Positions 24,893-32,288 are shown, counted from the stretch's first letter. The stretch: 41,745 nucleotides of DNA from a virus (IMGVR_UViG_3300041809_000490:1-41745), one strand, 5' to 3'. A program made the numbers and translations. Notes: generated by a model not told the origin, from the sequence alone.

Positions 24893-26326
24893 ATGGCCGG
24901 ATTCGTAGAAGTCCCGATCACCACCAGCGAAGCGGAACTGGTCGAACAAGCCCTAGCCAAGCTCAAAGAAGTCCTCGAAGCCAAGGGCGTCGTTGGCTAC
25001 GAACCCAACCCGGCAGACCTCGAGGTCATCCTGATCGAAGTCCTCGCCACCTTCGGCGTCAATGCCGCAGTGGTGGCATCGACGGTCCTCACGGCGGTCT
25101 TCGAGCAGTTCGGCCTGCAGTTCCTCAAACTGGAATTCAACGAAGGCGTCGCAGCCACCGGCACGACCAAATGGACGATCATCCCGGCGGCAAGCGTCAG
25201 GCACATCCCCGCCGGCACGGCCATCGAAGCGGGAGGCTTCGCCTTCACGGTCGAAACGGAAACCGAAGTCCCGGAAAACGCGACCGAAGTCAGCCTGCAA
25301 GTGGTCGCTGTCGAACGCGGGAGCGAATACAACAAAGTCTCTGGCGTGGCCCAGCAGATCAATCCACTGACCTACGTCTCCGAAGTCCAGTTCGTCGGGG
25401 AAACCTCCCAAGGCGCGGAAGAAGAATCGGCGGAAGAATACCGCACCCGTCTGGTCGCGGCCATCCAGCTCCAGGCCCCGCGGCCCATCACCGCCGAAAA
25501 CTACGGCGCATTTGCTTTGCAGGTGCCCAGCTCCGTGATGCCCGCAGGCGTCAAGGTCAAACGGGCCACCTCGATAGACGGCTACGCCACGGGGACGGTG
25601 GAACATGAAGCCACCGTGACCTCTGGCTCAACGGAACTCAAAGAAATCGTCTCGGAAACCGGATTGACCGTGGGCACGGAAGTCATCGGCACGGGCATCC
25701 CCCTAGGGACCTATCTGGTGTCGAAAACCAAATCCGAAGAATGGAAAATGTCGGCCAAAGGCACCAGTACCCCGGGGAAAAAAGCCGTCAAATTCGTCGG
25801 CACCTACTCGAACGAACGCTACACCACGACCTTCGTGACCAAGGGCGGGGAAACATACGCCGCATACAAACTGACCTCGGAAGCCCTGACGGACCTCGAA
25901 AACTGGATCAAAGAACACCGCGAGCTCAACTTCAAAAGCCCGGTGGAAAACGCCTCCCAGAACAAAATGGAAGTCAAAGCCAAGGTCCATGTCCTTCCCG
26001 AATACACGGCGGCCACCGTCAAAGCCAACGTTGAAACGGCGGTCAAAAAGCTCATCAACCCGGAAACCTGGGGCAATCCCACCGCCTCGACCTCGGGATC
26101 GAACCAGTGGCTGAACTACGTCAACGGCGTCAAACTCTACGGAGTGCTCCGCTATAACGTCGTCCTCGGGGCGATCGAGGCGGTGCCCGGAGTGGCCTAT
26201 GTCTTTGCAGAAGCAGCGGGCCTTGAAATCGGCCTCGAAGGCGGCACCAAAGGAACGGCAGACCTCCAGCTCGTCGGACCCGCACCGCTTCCCGAAGTCG
26301 CTGTGATCTCGGTGACGACCGAATGA
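24893..26326 (+). CDS. Baseplate J protein (wedge, gp6/gp47-like)
   Basis: A 477-residue wedge protein. Recognisable parts are the helical N-terminus ending FEQFGLQFLKLEFNEGV, the beta region RHIPAGTAIEAGGFAF, the link GAEEESAEEYRTRLVAAIQL, and a C-terminal domain (MEVKAKVHVLPEYTAATV, AIEAVPGVAYVF). Between about residues 235 and 302 it carries an extra module (ATVTSGSTELKEIVSETG, VGTEVIGTGIPLGTYLVS) of a repeat type more often seen in fibres. J protein links tube, wedge and sheath. Confidence 0.88.
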   Translation: MAGFVEVPITTSEAELVEQALAKLKEVLEAKGVVGYEPNPADLEVILIEVLATFGVNAAVVASTVLTAVFEQFGLQFLKLEFNEGVAATGTTKWTIIPAASVRHIPAGTAIEAGGFAFTVETETEVPENATEVSLQVVAVERGSEYNKVSGVAQQINPLTYVSEVQFVGETSQGAEEESAEEYRTRLVAAIQLQAPRPITAENYGAFALQVPSSVMPAGVKVKRATSIDGYATGTVEHEATVTSGSTELKEIVSETGLTVGTEVIGTGIPLGTYLVSKTKSEEWKMSAKGTSTPGKKAVKFVGTYSNERYTTTFVTKGGETYAAYKLTSEALTDLENWIKEHRELNFKSPVENASQNKMEVKAKVHVLPEYTAATVKANVETAVKKLINPETWGNPTASTSGSNQWLNYVNGVKLYGVLRYNVVLGAIEAVPGVAYVFAEAAGLEIGLEGGTKGTADLQLVGPAPLPEVAVISVTTE

Positions 26327-26934
26327 GCACCATCGCCGAACGGCTCATCAAACGGATGGGCACCTGGAACACCGGGGAAAAGGTCGGAGGAAAGACGGAC
26401 CTCGAACGCTACCTCGAAGCCGCGGCGAAGCCGATGGAAGCGGTCAGGGAAGTGGCAGAAGAAACCGGGGAACCGGGACACGCGGGCTATGTGCCGGGGT
26501 ACGGGGTGATCTTCAACCCCACCACCTGCCCCGCCAAGTGGCTGCCGTTCCTCGGCCAGTTCGTGGGCGTAGAAGTGCCCAAAATGGCCACCGAAGCCGA
26601 AGCCCGGACGCTCCTCAAAGAAGAGCCGGGGCTGGAACGCGGCACCCTCAAAGCCCTTGAAGGCGCGATCCGCAAAGTCATCGGTAACACCGAACCTTTC
26701 ACGATCCAAGAACGCACCGCCCTCAACGGCTCCGAAGCGGCCTATCACTTCAACGTGATCGTCAAACCGGGCAAAGCCTCAACCGAACTGAAAGAAGCCA
26801 TCGAACGGGTCAAGCCCGGTGGGCTCCAGTTCTCCCTCATCGAAGTGGCCAACGCATGGATCGAGGGAACCAAACAGTGGGGCGAAGTGGCAGCAGGCAA
26901 AAAATGGTCCACCATCAAAGAAGGTGAATACTGA
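26323..26934 (+). CDS. Tail protein I-like baseplate protein
   Basis: A 203-residue protein overlapping J by four bases. Motifs CPAKWLPFLGQFVGVEVP, then EARTLLKEEPGLERGTLKAL, IQERTALNGSEAAYHFNVIV, and the C-terminal VKPGGLQFSLIEV follow the P2 gpI / Mu gp48 pattern of proteins that connect the wedge to the fibres. It is followed directly by a fibre gene. Confidence 0.82.
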   Translation: MSTIAERLIKRMGTWNTGEKVGGKTDLERYLEAAAKPMEAVREVAEETGEPGHAGYVPGYGVIFNPTTCPAKWLPFLGQFVGVEVPKMATEAEARTLLKEEPGLERGTLKALEGAIRKVIGNTEPFTIQERTALNGSEAAYHFNVIVKPGKASTELKEAIERVKPGGLQFSLIEVANAWIEGTKQWGEVAAGKKWSTIKEGEY

Positions 26935-27740
26935 TGCCAGAAAACGAAACCGCTGCACCAGCCAAACTCCCGTATCCCTCTAGCACGGGGGAAGTCAAAC
27001 TGGGTGCCACGGACTTCAAAGAACTGGCGGAAAAGGCCAACACGTTCCTCAAAGAACACACGCTGATCTATAAAGCCCGGGCGGCGAGCTACAACGCGGA
27101 ATCCGGGGAACTGGGCTTCCAGGAATCCAACGGCAAAACGGTCACGCTCCCCTCGGCCGCCACGGCTAACCAGATCATCGGCGTCTTCTCAAACGTAGCC
27201 GAAACCAAAATCACAACAGCAGGCGGGGCCAAAATCTATGGCGGCGGTTGGATCGGGGAAACCACGATCATCCTGAGCACGTACGAGTCAGTGATCCTCC
27301 AGTCCAATGGCACGAACTGGCTGGTGGTCTCATTGCCAGCCGTCGCCGTGTGCCTCACCGCAGCCGTCACGGTCTCAACAACGACCGGGGTTGCCTACAA
27401 GCCGACCGGGGCAGAAATGGAAGGTGGCTCGGTTGTCAAGCATGGCAGCTGGACGGCCGGGACCAACGGCTTCGTGGTTCCTCAGCCGGGCGTCTACAGC
27501 GTTACGACGGGAGCGGAGGCCAGCGGAGCCCTCAAAGGACTGGTGTGCGGGACCACGGTCGGCGGTACGCTCACCTTGCCTAGCATGGTCTCAGCGTCCG
27601 GCACAGAAATGCAGGCTGTCGTCGCAACGAACATCGCCATCGCCACAGCGGGCAACGAAATCGGCGTGGAGGTCCAGCAGTCAAGCGGCAGCGGCCAGTC
27701 AGTCCGTGCCGACCTCCAGATCGTCCGTCTCGGAAGCTAG
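26934..27740 (+). CDS. Tail fibre with C1q-like tip
   Basis: A 268-residue protein at a TGATG overlap with protein I. The N-terminal part (SSTGEVKLGATDFKELAEKA) would attach to the baseplate. A central beta region (ITTAGGAKIYGGGWIGETT) is followed by a C-terminal jelly-roll of C1q/TNF type: TGVAYKPTGAEMEGGSV, FVVPQPGVYSVTTGAEASG, MQAVVATNIAIATAGNEIGV, and the closing VRADLQIVRLG. Such domains form trimeric receptor-binding tips. Last gene of the tail module; its stop overlaps a convergent reverse gene. Confidence 0.78.
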   Translation: MPENETAAPAKLPYPSSTGEVKLGATDFKELAEKANTFLKEHTLIYKARAASYNAESGELGFQESNGKTVTLPSAATANQIIGVFSNVAETKITTAGGAKIYGGGWIGETTIILSTYESVILQSNGTNWLVVSLPAVAVCLTAAVTVSTTTGVAYKPTGAEMEGGSVVKHGSWTAGTNGFVVPQPGVYSVTTGAEASGALKGLVCGTTVGGTLTLPSMVSASGTEMQAVVATNIAIATAGNEIGVEVQQSSGSGQSVRADLQIVRLGS

Positions 27741-27892
27741 CTCACGTAGATGTAGTGGACCGCGACCGGGCGAGCACCCAGCTCTTCTTCCGCATAGCGC
27801 ACGACGGGCCATGAGAGAAACGCGGCAATGAGCAGGCCAGCCAGGGCGACGTTCAGAGAGACGAGAATCAGGTTGGTAGTCTTGCGGCTCAT
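27737..27892 (-). CDS. Small single-pass membrane protein (51 aa), reverse strand
   Basis: On the reverse strand AGGAGGTCCCG leads to ATG 27892. The 51-residue product starts MSRKTTN, has one strong membrane segment (LILVSLNVALAGLLIAAFL) and a C-terminal charged tail with EEELGARP. N-in topology is expected from the basic start. Its stop overlaps the stop of the plus-strand fibre by four bases. The upstream reverse gene ends immediately before its ribosome site, so the two form a small operon. It might be a superinfection exclusion, holin-like or regulatory protein; nothing decides between these. Confidence 0.7.
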   Translation of the reverse strand: MSRKTTNLILVSLNVALAGLLIAAFLSWPVVRYAEEELGARPVAVHYIYVS

Positions 27893-27901
27893 CGGGACCT
27901 C

Positions 27902-28081
27902 CTAGGTTGGGTCTCGGTCTGGGCCGGGGCGTTGGATGGCGTCGCCGGCCCTTTCTTCTTCCTCACAGCGTACACGCTCGGCTTCGGCTTCGTCAACGGC
28001 CTGCTTCGCTCGCTGTAAGGGCGTCAGGGGAGGCTGATTGGCTTCTCGGGCTACGGGTCGGTTGGTCATGGAGGGGAGCAT
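27902..28081 (-). CDS. Small charged helical protein, reverse strand
   Basis: About 59 residues from ATG 28081 (a TTG at 28105 would add eight). The core PLTPLQRAKQAVDEAEAERV is followed by an acidic/arginine-rich helix RCEEEERAGDA and a Pro/Asp tail. The TAG stop is adjacent to the AGGAGG of the downstream 51-residue membrane protein, which argues for co-translation. Family unknown; start uncertain because no strong ribosome site is seen. Confidence 0.5.
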   Translation of the reverse strand: MLPSMTNRPVAREANQPPLTPLQRAKQAVDEAEAERVRCEEEERAGDAIQRPGPDRDPT

Positions 28082-28122
28082 CGGCCATCCGAGGCGTCCA
28101 TGCAATCGTCTATTCGTCCACC

Positions 28123-28150
28123 TTGATCACGCAGCTACTGGCCTTAGAAT
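28123..28150 (+). promoter_or_regulatory. Candidate promoter of the lysis module
   Basis: TTGATC (28123-28128), a 16-base spacer and TAGAAT (28145-28150), followed seven bases later by AAGGAG of the next gene. The -10 matches those at 32283 and, on the reverse strand, 16076-16081. It stands in the only divergent gap of the late region. Confidence 0.5.
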
Positions 28151-28167
28151 CGGTGTAAGGAGTTCTC

Positions 28168-28614
28168 ATGGCCGATGACCACCCCAAGCTCGGCGAACGG
28201 ATCGCCCGCATCGAGGCGGCTGTGGAGGCCTACAGATCGCTGGAGGAGGAACTCCAGCATCAGTTGGACCGGCGCATCATATCCACCGAGACTCTCCAGG
28301 ACGAGAAGCTTCACGGACTCAGAGCAGAGCATCAGGCGGCCATCGCAGCCTCCAAAGAAGCTGTCACGAAGGTGGAGCAGGTCACCGACCGGCGCTTTGA
28401 GAACACGGCGGTGCAAGCCGAGAAACGAGAGGGCCTGATGGGAAACCGCATCGATGGCCTCGATCAGCGGCTGCAAGCCGTTGAGCGCGAAGGCTCGGGC
28501 AACCTGGGCGAGCGCAGGGGGCAGACCGAACTGAAGGCATCGACCGTGGCGTGGATCGGAGCGCTCGCCGGCCTCGGAGTCCTGATCGTCTATCTCGTGC
28601 AGGCGCACCCATGA
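28168..28614 (+). CDS. Coiled-coil protein with C-terminal membrane segment
   Basis: A 148-residue protein with TAAGGAG upstream. Residues 5-120 are a continuous charged coiled coil (for example IEAAVEAYRSLEEELQHQL), and the last 25 residues form one transmembrane helix (VAWIGALAGLGVLIVYLV). The layout resembles XhlA-type proteins that partner a holin. It opens the lysis cassette and overlaps the next membrane protein by ATGA. Confidence 0.65.
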   Translation: MADDHPKLGERIARIEAAVEAYRSLEEELQHQLDRRIISTETLQDEKLHGLRAEHQAAIAASKEAVTKVEQVTDRRFENTAVQAEKREGLMGNRIDGLDQRLQAVEREGSGNLGERRGQTELKASTVAWIGALAGLGVLIVYLVQAHP

Positions 28615-28955
28615 TCGCCTTCTTCACGGACCACTTCTCGCAGTTCTTCTTCTTCCCGGTTCACGAAGTCTGGTATCGCGGAGCAGTCTGGGGCAACGTG
28701 GTAGCCGTGATCCCGCTCGCCATCCTCGGCGCAGTGGCGTTCTTCTGGCATCGAGCCGAGACCAAAGCCCTACACGAGACCCACGACGCCCACCTGAAAC
28801 TGATCCTCAAAGCCCTCGACCCAGAAGCCGACTCGGAATCCACACTCGATCTGATCGCCGACAAGGTCAATGAGGAGACGCCGGGAGGCATCAAGGCTGT
28901 TCTGGATGTGATCGAGGGCAAACCGAAGCCAACCACGGCTGAGGGATCGGAGTGA
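28611..28955 (+). CDS. Membrane protein of lysis cassette (114 aa)
   Basis: ATG 28611 overlaps the upstream stop. The N-terminus FFTDHFSQFFFFPVHEVWYR is aromatic, followed by one membrane helix (VVAVIPLAILGAVAFFW) and a soluble tail beginning KALHETHDAHLKLIL with LDP and TPGGIKAVLDVIEG. Proteins of this pattern recur in lysis regions of actinobacterial phages; a holin or holin-accessory role is possible but not shown. Confidence 0.6.
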   Translation: MIAFFTDHFSQFFFFPVHEVWYRGAVWGNVVAVIPLAILGAVAFFWHRAETKALHETHDAHLKLILKALDPEADSESTLDLIADKVNEETPGGIKAVLDVIEGKPKPTTAEGSE

Positions 28956-28956
28956 T

Positions 28957-29178
28957 GTGGCCGATGGCTCTGGCAAGGACCGCGAGCGCCGCTCTGCGAT
29001 CCCTTACGAGAAGGCAATCCAGCAGCGCGACGAGGCAAGAGCCGAACGCGACCGCTGCTTCGACGCCCTCCGAGGGCTGGTCCAGATCATCTTCGAGTCT
29101 CCCCGCTCCGTCCACTATCACGCTGCCGAAGAACGAGCCTGGGATCTGGCGATAGAGATTGTCAGGCGCGGGGAATAG
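28957..29178 (+). CDS. Small soluble hypothetical protein (73 aa)
   Basis: GTG 28957 with GGAG four bases beyond the usual spacing, two bases after the previous stop. Charged helix (AIQQRDEARAERDRCFDAL) and an aromatic middle (IIFESPRSVHYHAAEERAW). No signal, membrane or metal motif. Between membrane protein and endolysin; function unknown. Confidence 0.55.
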   Translation: MADGSGKDRERRSAIPYEKAIQQRDEARAERDRCFDALRGLVQIIFESPRSVHYHAAEERAWDLAIEIVRRGE

Positions 29179-29185
29179 GAGATCC

Positions 29186-29983
29186 ATGCGACTACTTCCG
29201 GCACTGATCTGCTTGGCGTTCATGGGCTGCGGCGGAAAACCTGCGCCGAAAACCGTGCCGATACCGCCGATCCCTCGGTTCGTTGAGCCTCAGTCGAGCT
29301 ACACGCCGGAAGGGGCCAGGCCTCAGGCACCCCCAAAGCTCGTGACCCTCGTCCCCGGCGAGAAGACCATCGACACCCAAGGGCTGCATCTCATCGAGGG
29401 CTTCGAGGGCTTCTCGAGCTGCCCCTATCAGGATGTGACCGGGGTCTGGACGATCGGCTACGGAGAAGCCTACGTGAGCGCCGGAACGCCCTGCGAGAGC
29501 CGCGCCACCGCCGAGGCGAAGCTGCGCTACCAGGTCGTGCGGAACTACGAGTGGGCCGTGCACGCCGTTAGCAGAACCTTCGGACAGCACGCCGTCGATG
29601 CCCTGGATAGCTTCGCCTACAACCTCGGCGCGGGGATCTTCTACGGCACCCTGAGAGCAGACCTCGCCCGCCATGCCTACTTCGCAGCAGGCCAGATCAT
29701 GCTTCAGTACGACCGCGCGGGCGGACAGGTGCTTCCGGGACTCGCAGAACGCCGGCGCATCGAGGTCAGGCTCCTCAGAACGCCAGACCCTTCGCCACCC
29801 AAACCGCTCACCCCCGCTCAACGCAAAGCCATCGAGCACCAGATCAACGAGCTGCGAGTGGACATCCGCAAGCACGCCTGCACCACGAAGCCCTATTACG
29901 GGCGAGGTCGTTACCACGCCCTCTGCAAACACTGGATCGCAGAGGGCAACGCAGACCACAAGATCCTCAACGAAAGGAGTTGA
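29186..29983 (+). CDS. GH24 endolysin with N-terminal signal
   Basis: A 265-residue muramidase cutting the glycan backbone of peptidoglycan. The GH24 (T4 lysozyme) signature E-x8-D-x5-T is exact: E74, D83, T89 in EGFEGF...YQD...TIGYGE. Residues 1-15 (MRLLPALICLAFMGC) are a hydrophobic export signal; the Cys at 15 after FMG is a weak lipobox, so the enzyme may be a lipoprotein or Sec-exported. A Pro-rich linker (16-60) precedes the catalytic domain. About 75 C-terminal residues with three Cys (HACTTKPYYGRG, ALCKHW) may bind the wall. Start chosen at ATG 29186 because AGGAG precedes it. Confidence 0.85.
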   Translation: MRLLPALICLAFMGCGGKPAPKTVPIPPIPRFVEPQSSYTPEGARPQAPPKLVTLVPGEKTIDTQGLHLIEGFEGFSSCPYQDVTGVWTIGYGEAYVSAGTPCESRATAEAKLRYQVVRNYEWAVHAVSRTFGQHAVDALDSFAYNLGAGIFYGTLRADLARHAYFAAGQIMLQYDRAGGQVLPGLAERRRIEVRLLRTPDPSPPKPLTPAQRKAIEHQINELRVDIRKHACTTKPYYGRGRYHALCKHWIAEGNADHKILNERS

Positions 29984-29988
29984 CGCTC

Positions 29989-30192
29989 ATGGTGTCAACG
30001 CTGCAAGCCAACATCATCAGCCTCATCACGGCCGCTGCCGCGATAGCCGTCGGCTTCGGGTTCTTCGGGGAAACGACCGAGCAGGTCGTGATCTCCGTTG
30101 CAGGCGTTGTCGTCGGTGCGCTGTTCTCGGTGCTCAACGAGATCAAAGGCAAAACCCTCGTGGACGCCGGGCGCGTGAAGGACGTCAAGTAG
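29989..30192 (+). CDS. Holin
   Basis: A 67-residue protein with AAAGGAG before ATG 29989 (a TTG at 29980 is less likely). Two membrane helices, NIISLITAAAAIAVGFGFF and VVISVAGVVVGALFSVL, are separated by a short loop (GETTEQ), and the C-terminus is basic (KGKTLVDAGRVKDVK). This is the layout of class II-type holins. Six bases downstream of the endolysin, which fits the canonical lysis pair. It would form the membrane lesion that times lysis. Confidence 0.78.
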   Translation: MVSTLQANIISLITAAAAIAVGFGFFGETTEQVVISVAGVVVGALFSVLNEIKGKTLVDAGRVKDVK

Positions 30193-30903
30193 ATGGGTGC
30201 CTACAAGCTCGGCAGACTCCCGGCAACACGGCCCGGAGCGCTGTCGGATCTCTCAACCTACGCGAGCGGGAAGTTGCCGACTCCTCCGAGGACGGTGGAA
30301 GTCCCCAAGGCGGCCTACCCGATCGACGGGAACGACCAGTATGGTGACTGCACGATGGCCGGCGTGGCACACCTGATCTCGGGATGGGACGCGGAGCTCC
30401 ACGAGAACGATCCGATCCCCTCAGAAGAAGCAGTCATCACGGAGTACTTCGACCTGACAGGCGGCGAAGACACGGGCCTGAACGAGGCTGAAGTCCTGAA
30501 GACCTGGATGACGCATGGCCTGTTCGGCGAGAAGATCGCGGCCTACGCTCCGGTCAACCCGAAGCACCTGCTGGAACTCCACCAAGCCGTGGCCTTCTAC
30601 GGGGGATGCTACCTGGGTATAGAATGTCCTGCCAGTGCCCAAGAACAGTTCGCAGCCGGAGAACCGTGGACCTACGAGGGATCAGAAATCGAGGGAGGAC
30701 ACTGCGTCGTGGCACTCGGTTATGGTCCCAACGGCGGCCTACATTGCGCTACTTGGGGGGGGATCGCAGTTCTGGAGGCGTCGTTCCTCGCCCACTACCT
30801 CGACGAGGCGTACGTGGTCCTATCCCACCAGCTCGTCGAGGCCAAGAAGGACTCCCTCGGAATAGACCTCAAAACGCTCGAAGCTGATCTCCGGAAGGTC
30901 TAG
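30193..30903 (+). CDS. C1-like (papain-fold) cysteine peptidase-like protein
   Basis: A 236-residue protein. The C1-peptidase pattern is visible: C53 in NDQYGDCTMAGVAH, H170 in EIEGGHCVVALGYG, and a Trp in CATWGG (W188) after the His, in the place of the usual Asn/Trp element. Proteins of this type occur in actinobacteria and their phages, often annotated only as hypothetical. Lacking a signal peptide, it would act in the cytoplasm or be packaged. Its location after the holin suggests host takeover or virion cargo rather than lysis. Whether it is active is unknown. Confidence 0.72.
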   Translation: MGAYKLGRLPATRPGALSDLSTYASGKLPTPPRTVEVPKAAYPIDGNDQYGDCTMAGVAHLISGWDAELHENDPIPSEEAVITEYFDLTGGEDTGLNEAEVLKTWMTHGLFGEKIAAYAPVNPKHLLELHQAVAFYGGCYLGIECPASAQEQFAAGEPWTYEGSEIEGGHCVVALGYGPNGGLHCATWGGIAVLEASFLAHYLDEAYVVLSHQLVEAKKDSLGIDLKTLEADLRKV

Positions 30904-31455
30904 ATGCTCGTCACCAACCTCCCAAGCACGACGTGGTGGGCCTTTCCCGAAGATCAGGTAGCGGGCAAGGAAGCGTTTCTAGGCCAATGGAAGGACCCGG
31001 TGGAGTCCTGGATCAGAGCCTACGCCTTCACGCAGCGAGAGCTTGCCAACGCCCTCCTGCAAGCCGCCTCAGAAAAGACCCCGCAGCACATCGCCGCGGA
31101 CCGCTCCCAGACCGTCGAGAATAAGGAGCAGCTGACGCTGCTGAAGGAGTGCGCCGAACACCCCTTCATCGACGTGACGATCCTGACCAGCACCGAAGGC
31201 ACGGACTACATCGCCCACTCCAAGACGACCGTCGGCTCTGACGGCCGCTACTGGATGGGAAGCTGGAACTTCTCTGAGTCGGCTTCCAGGCAGGTCAATC
31301 ACGCCATTCAGGGAGCCTCAGCACCGATCCGGGATGCCGTGATAGCCCAGTTCCAGACCGACGTGAAGTGGGCTTGGCTCCATGAGAAGGGATTTCAGAT
31401 TACGGGCACCCCGCCACCCGGCGTGACCCTTGGGGAAGTCGAAGGAAAGGCTTGA
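30904..31455 (+). CDS. PLD-like domain protein (single HKD-type motif)
   Basis: A 183-residue protein, GGAAGGT before ATG. The sequence IAHSKTTVGSDGRYWMGSWNFSESASRQ matches the core of phospholipase D/Nuc-type enzymes: H105, K107, D113 and GSWN (119-122). H-x-K-x5-D is one residue longer than the usual H-x-K-x4-D. A single motif would act as a dimer, as in bacterial Nuc. Nucleic acid is the likely substrate. Last gene before the terminator, with a promoter overlapping its stop. Confidence 0.65.
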   Translation: MLVTNLPSTTWWAFPEDQVAGKEAFLGQWKDPVESWIRAYAFTQRELANALLQAASEKTPQHIAADRSQTVENKEQLTLLKECAEHPFIDVTILTSTEGTDYIAHSKTTVGSDGRYWMGSWNFSESASRQVNHAIQGASAPIRDAVIAQFQTDVKWAWLHEKGFQITGTPPPGVTLGEVEGKA

Positions 31456-31481
31456 CAGCACTCGCAGCCATCGGCTAGATT
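31452..31481 (+). promoter_or_regulatory. Promoter TTGACA-N18-TAGATT
   Basis: A perfect -35 (31452-31457) and TAGATT (31476-31481), 18 bases apart, overlapping the stop of the PLD-like gene. The predicted start lies near 31488, only about 15 bases before the terminator stem. Confidence 0.6.
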
Positions 31482-31502
31482 TCAGCTTCCCCTCGTATCA
31501 GC

Positions 31503-31542
31503 GCGCCTCCACTCGGTCTCCTCCGGTGGGGGCGCTTTTTTT
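31503..31542 (+). terminator. Rho-independent terminator of late genes
   Basis: Ten-base stem GCGCCTCCAC / GTGGGGGCGC (one G-T pair) with a 13-base loop followed by seven T. It closes the long rightward late region and stands 24 bases after the promoter noted above. Confidence 0.9.
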
Positions 31543-31585
31543 GGGCGTCTAGGTCCTGAAAGAACTCTCGCCGGTCCTGTAGAAA

Positions 31586-31972
31586 CTATTTGCGACAAGC
31601 AATACATTCCCGGCGACCATCGCGTTTCCAGTAGGTATTGACTTCATCGAAGGGATGGCCGCGTATGCAATGACTCTTGCGGGCGTTGATTGCAGTGAGC
31701 GCATCCGAGCGCATCACGTTCTCGCGTTGCGTTACGACGCGCATGTGTGCCGGATTGACGCAGCCTTTGTTCTGGCAGAGATGATCGATAACGAGGCCGG
31801 ATGGGATCGGCCCAACCAGTAGTTCGTAGGCAAAGCGGTGGGCCAATCGTGGCGACTCGCCAGCAACCGCTCCAAACTGGCCGTACCCATTCTGGGCGCG
31901 ATAGGCAGTCCACTCCCAACAGCGCTCGCCCTTCGCCACCTTCCGCCAGAAGCGCTCCTCAGCTGTAGCCAT
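31586..31972 (-). CDS. HNH homing-type endonuclease
   Basis: A 128-residue free-standing HNH nuclease on the reverse strand. It has the HNH_3-type layout: RFWRKVAKGERCWEW, GYGQF, LAHRFAYELLVGPIPSGLVIDH (D63-H64), CQNKGCVNPAHMRVVTQREN (C66, C71, N73, H76). A C-terminal CIRGHPFDEVN...C..C element (SHCIRGHPFDE, ECIACRK) looks like the second zinc knuckle often found in this family. It sits just past the late terminator. The upstream promoter places transcription start at the ATG. Confidence 0.9.
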   Translation of the reverse strand: MATAEERFWRKVAKGERCWEWTAYRAQNGYGQFGAVAGESPRLAHRFAYELLVGPIPSGLVIDHLCQNKGCVNPAHMRVVTQRENVMRSDALTAINARKSHCIRGHPFDEVNTYWKRDGRRECIACRK

Positions 31973-31978
31973 GACTTA

Positions 31979-32007
31979 AGTATATTGGACGGGCGGCCTA
32001 TTGTCCA
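31979..32007 (-). promoter_or_regulatory. Reverse promoter TGGACA-N17-TATACT for HNH gene
   Basis: Read on the reverse strand: TGGACA (32007-32002), 17 bases, TATACT (31984-31979). Start of transcription would fall about 31972, which is the A of the ATG, so the message is probably leaderless. Confidence 0.6.
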
Positions 32008-32085
32008 CCGTCCATCCGTCCACTCGACTTGATATACGCGCCCCCATGGTCGATGGTGGTTGAGCCGGGGCCGTCTTTAGTCCCT

Positions 32086-32099
32086 CCTGGAGCGGCTCC
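32086..32099. other. Hairpin upstream of early gene
   Basis: A perfect GGAGC-G-GCTCC inverted repeat inside a longer GAGCCG...CGGCTC pairing (about 32061-32098), in the leader of the 45-residue gene. Could be an operator or a leader structure. I see no gene in 32008-32124. Confidence 0.35.
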
Positions 32100-32124
32100 G
32101 GCACATCTAACGATTGGAGCCACC

Positions 32125-32262
32125 ATGAAGACCGTAGAAGTGTCCCCAGCCATTCTTGCGATGGGAAACGCCGTGCGCTGCCGCTGGATCAGGCGGGAGA
32201 TCGCACGCCTCGAAGCCGAACTGCGGGAACTGGAACCCCGAGTTTGCGGAAACAGGGGTTGA
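32125..32262 (+). CDS. Small helical protein (45 aa)
   Basis: ATG 32125 with GGAG in ATTGGAGCC upstream. 45 residues, mostly one amphipathic basic/acidic helix (CRWIRREIARLEAELREL). Its last codons overlap the -35 of the next promoter. First gene of the early region after the reverse HNH gene. Function unknown. Confidence 0.55.
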   Translation: MKTVEVSPAILAMGNAVRCRWIRREIARLEAELRELEPRVCGNRG

Positions 32263-32288
32263 CTTGCCGCCGCGACCTCTGCTAGAAC
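32259..32288 (+). promoter_or_regulatory. Promoter TTGACT-N18-TAGAAC
   Basis: Near-consensus -35 (32259-32264) and -10 (32283-32288) with the same 18-base spacing as the 31452 promoter. Transcription would start about 32295, leaving a leader of only about six bases before ATG 32301. Confidence 0.6.
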
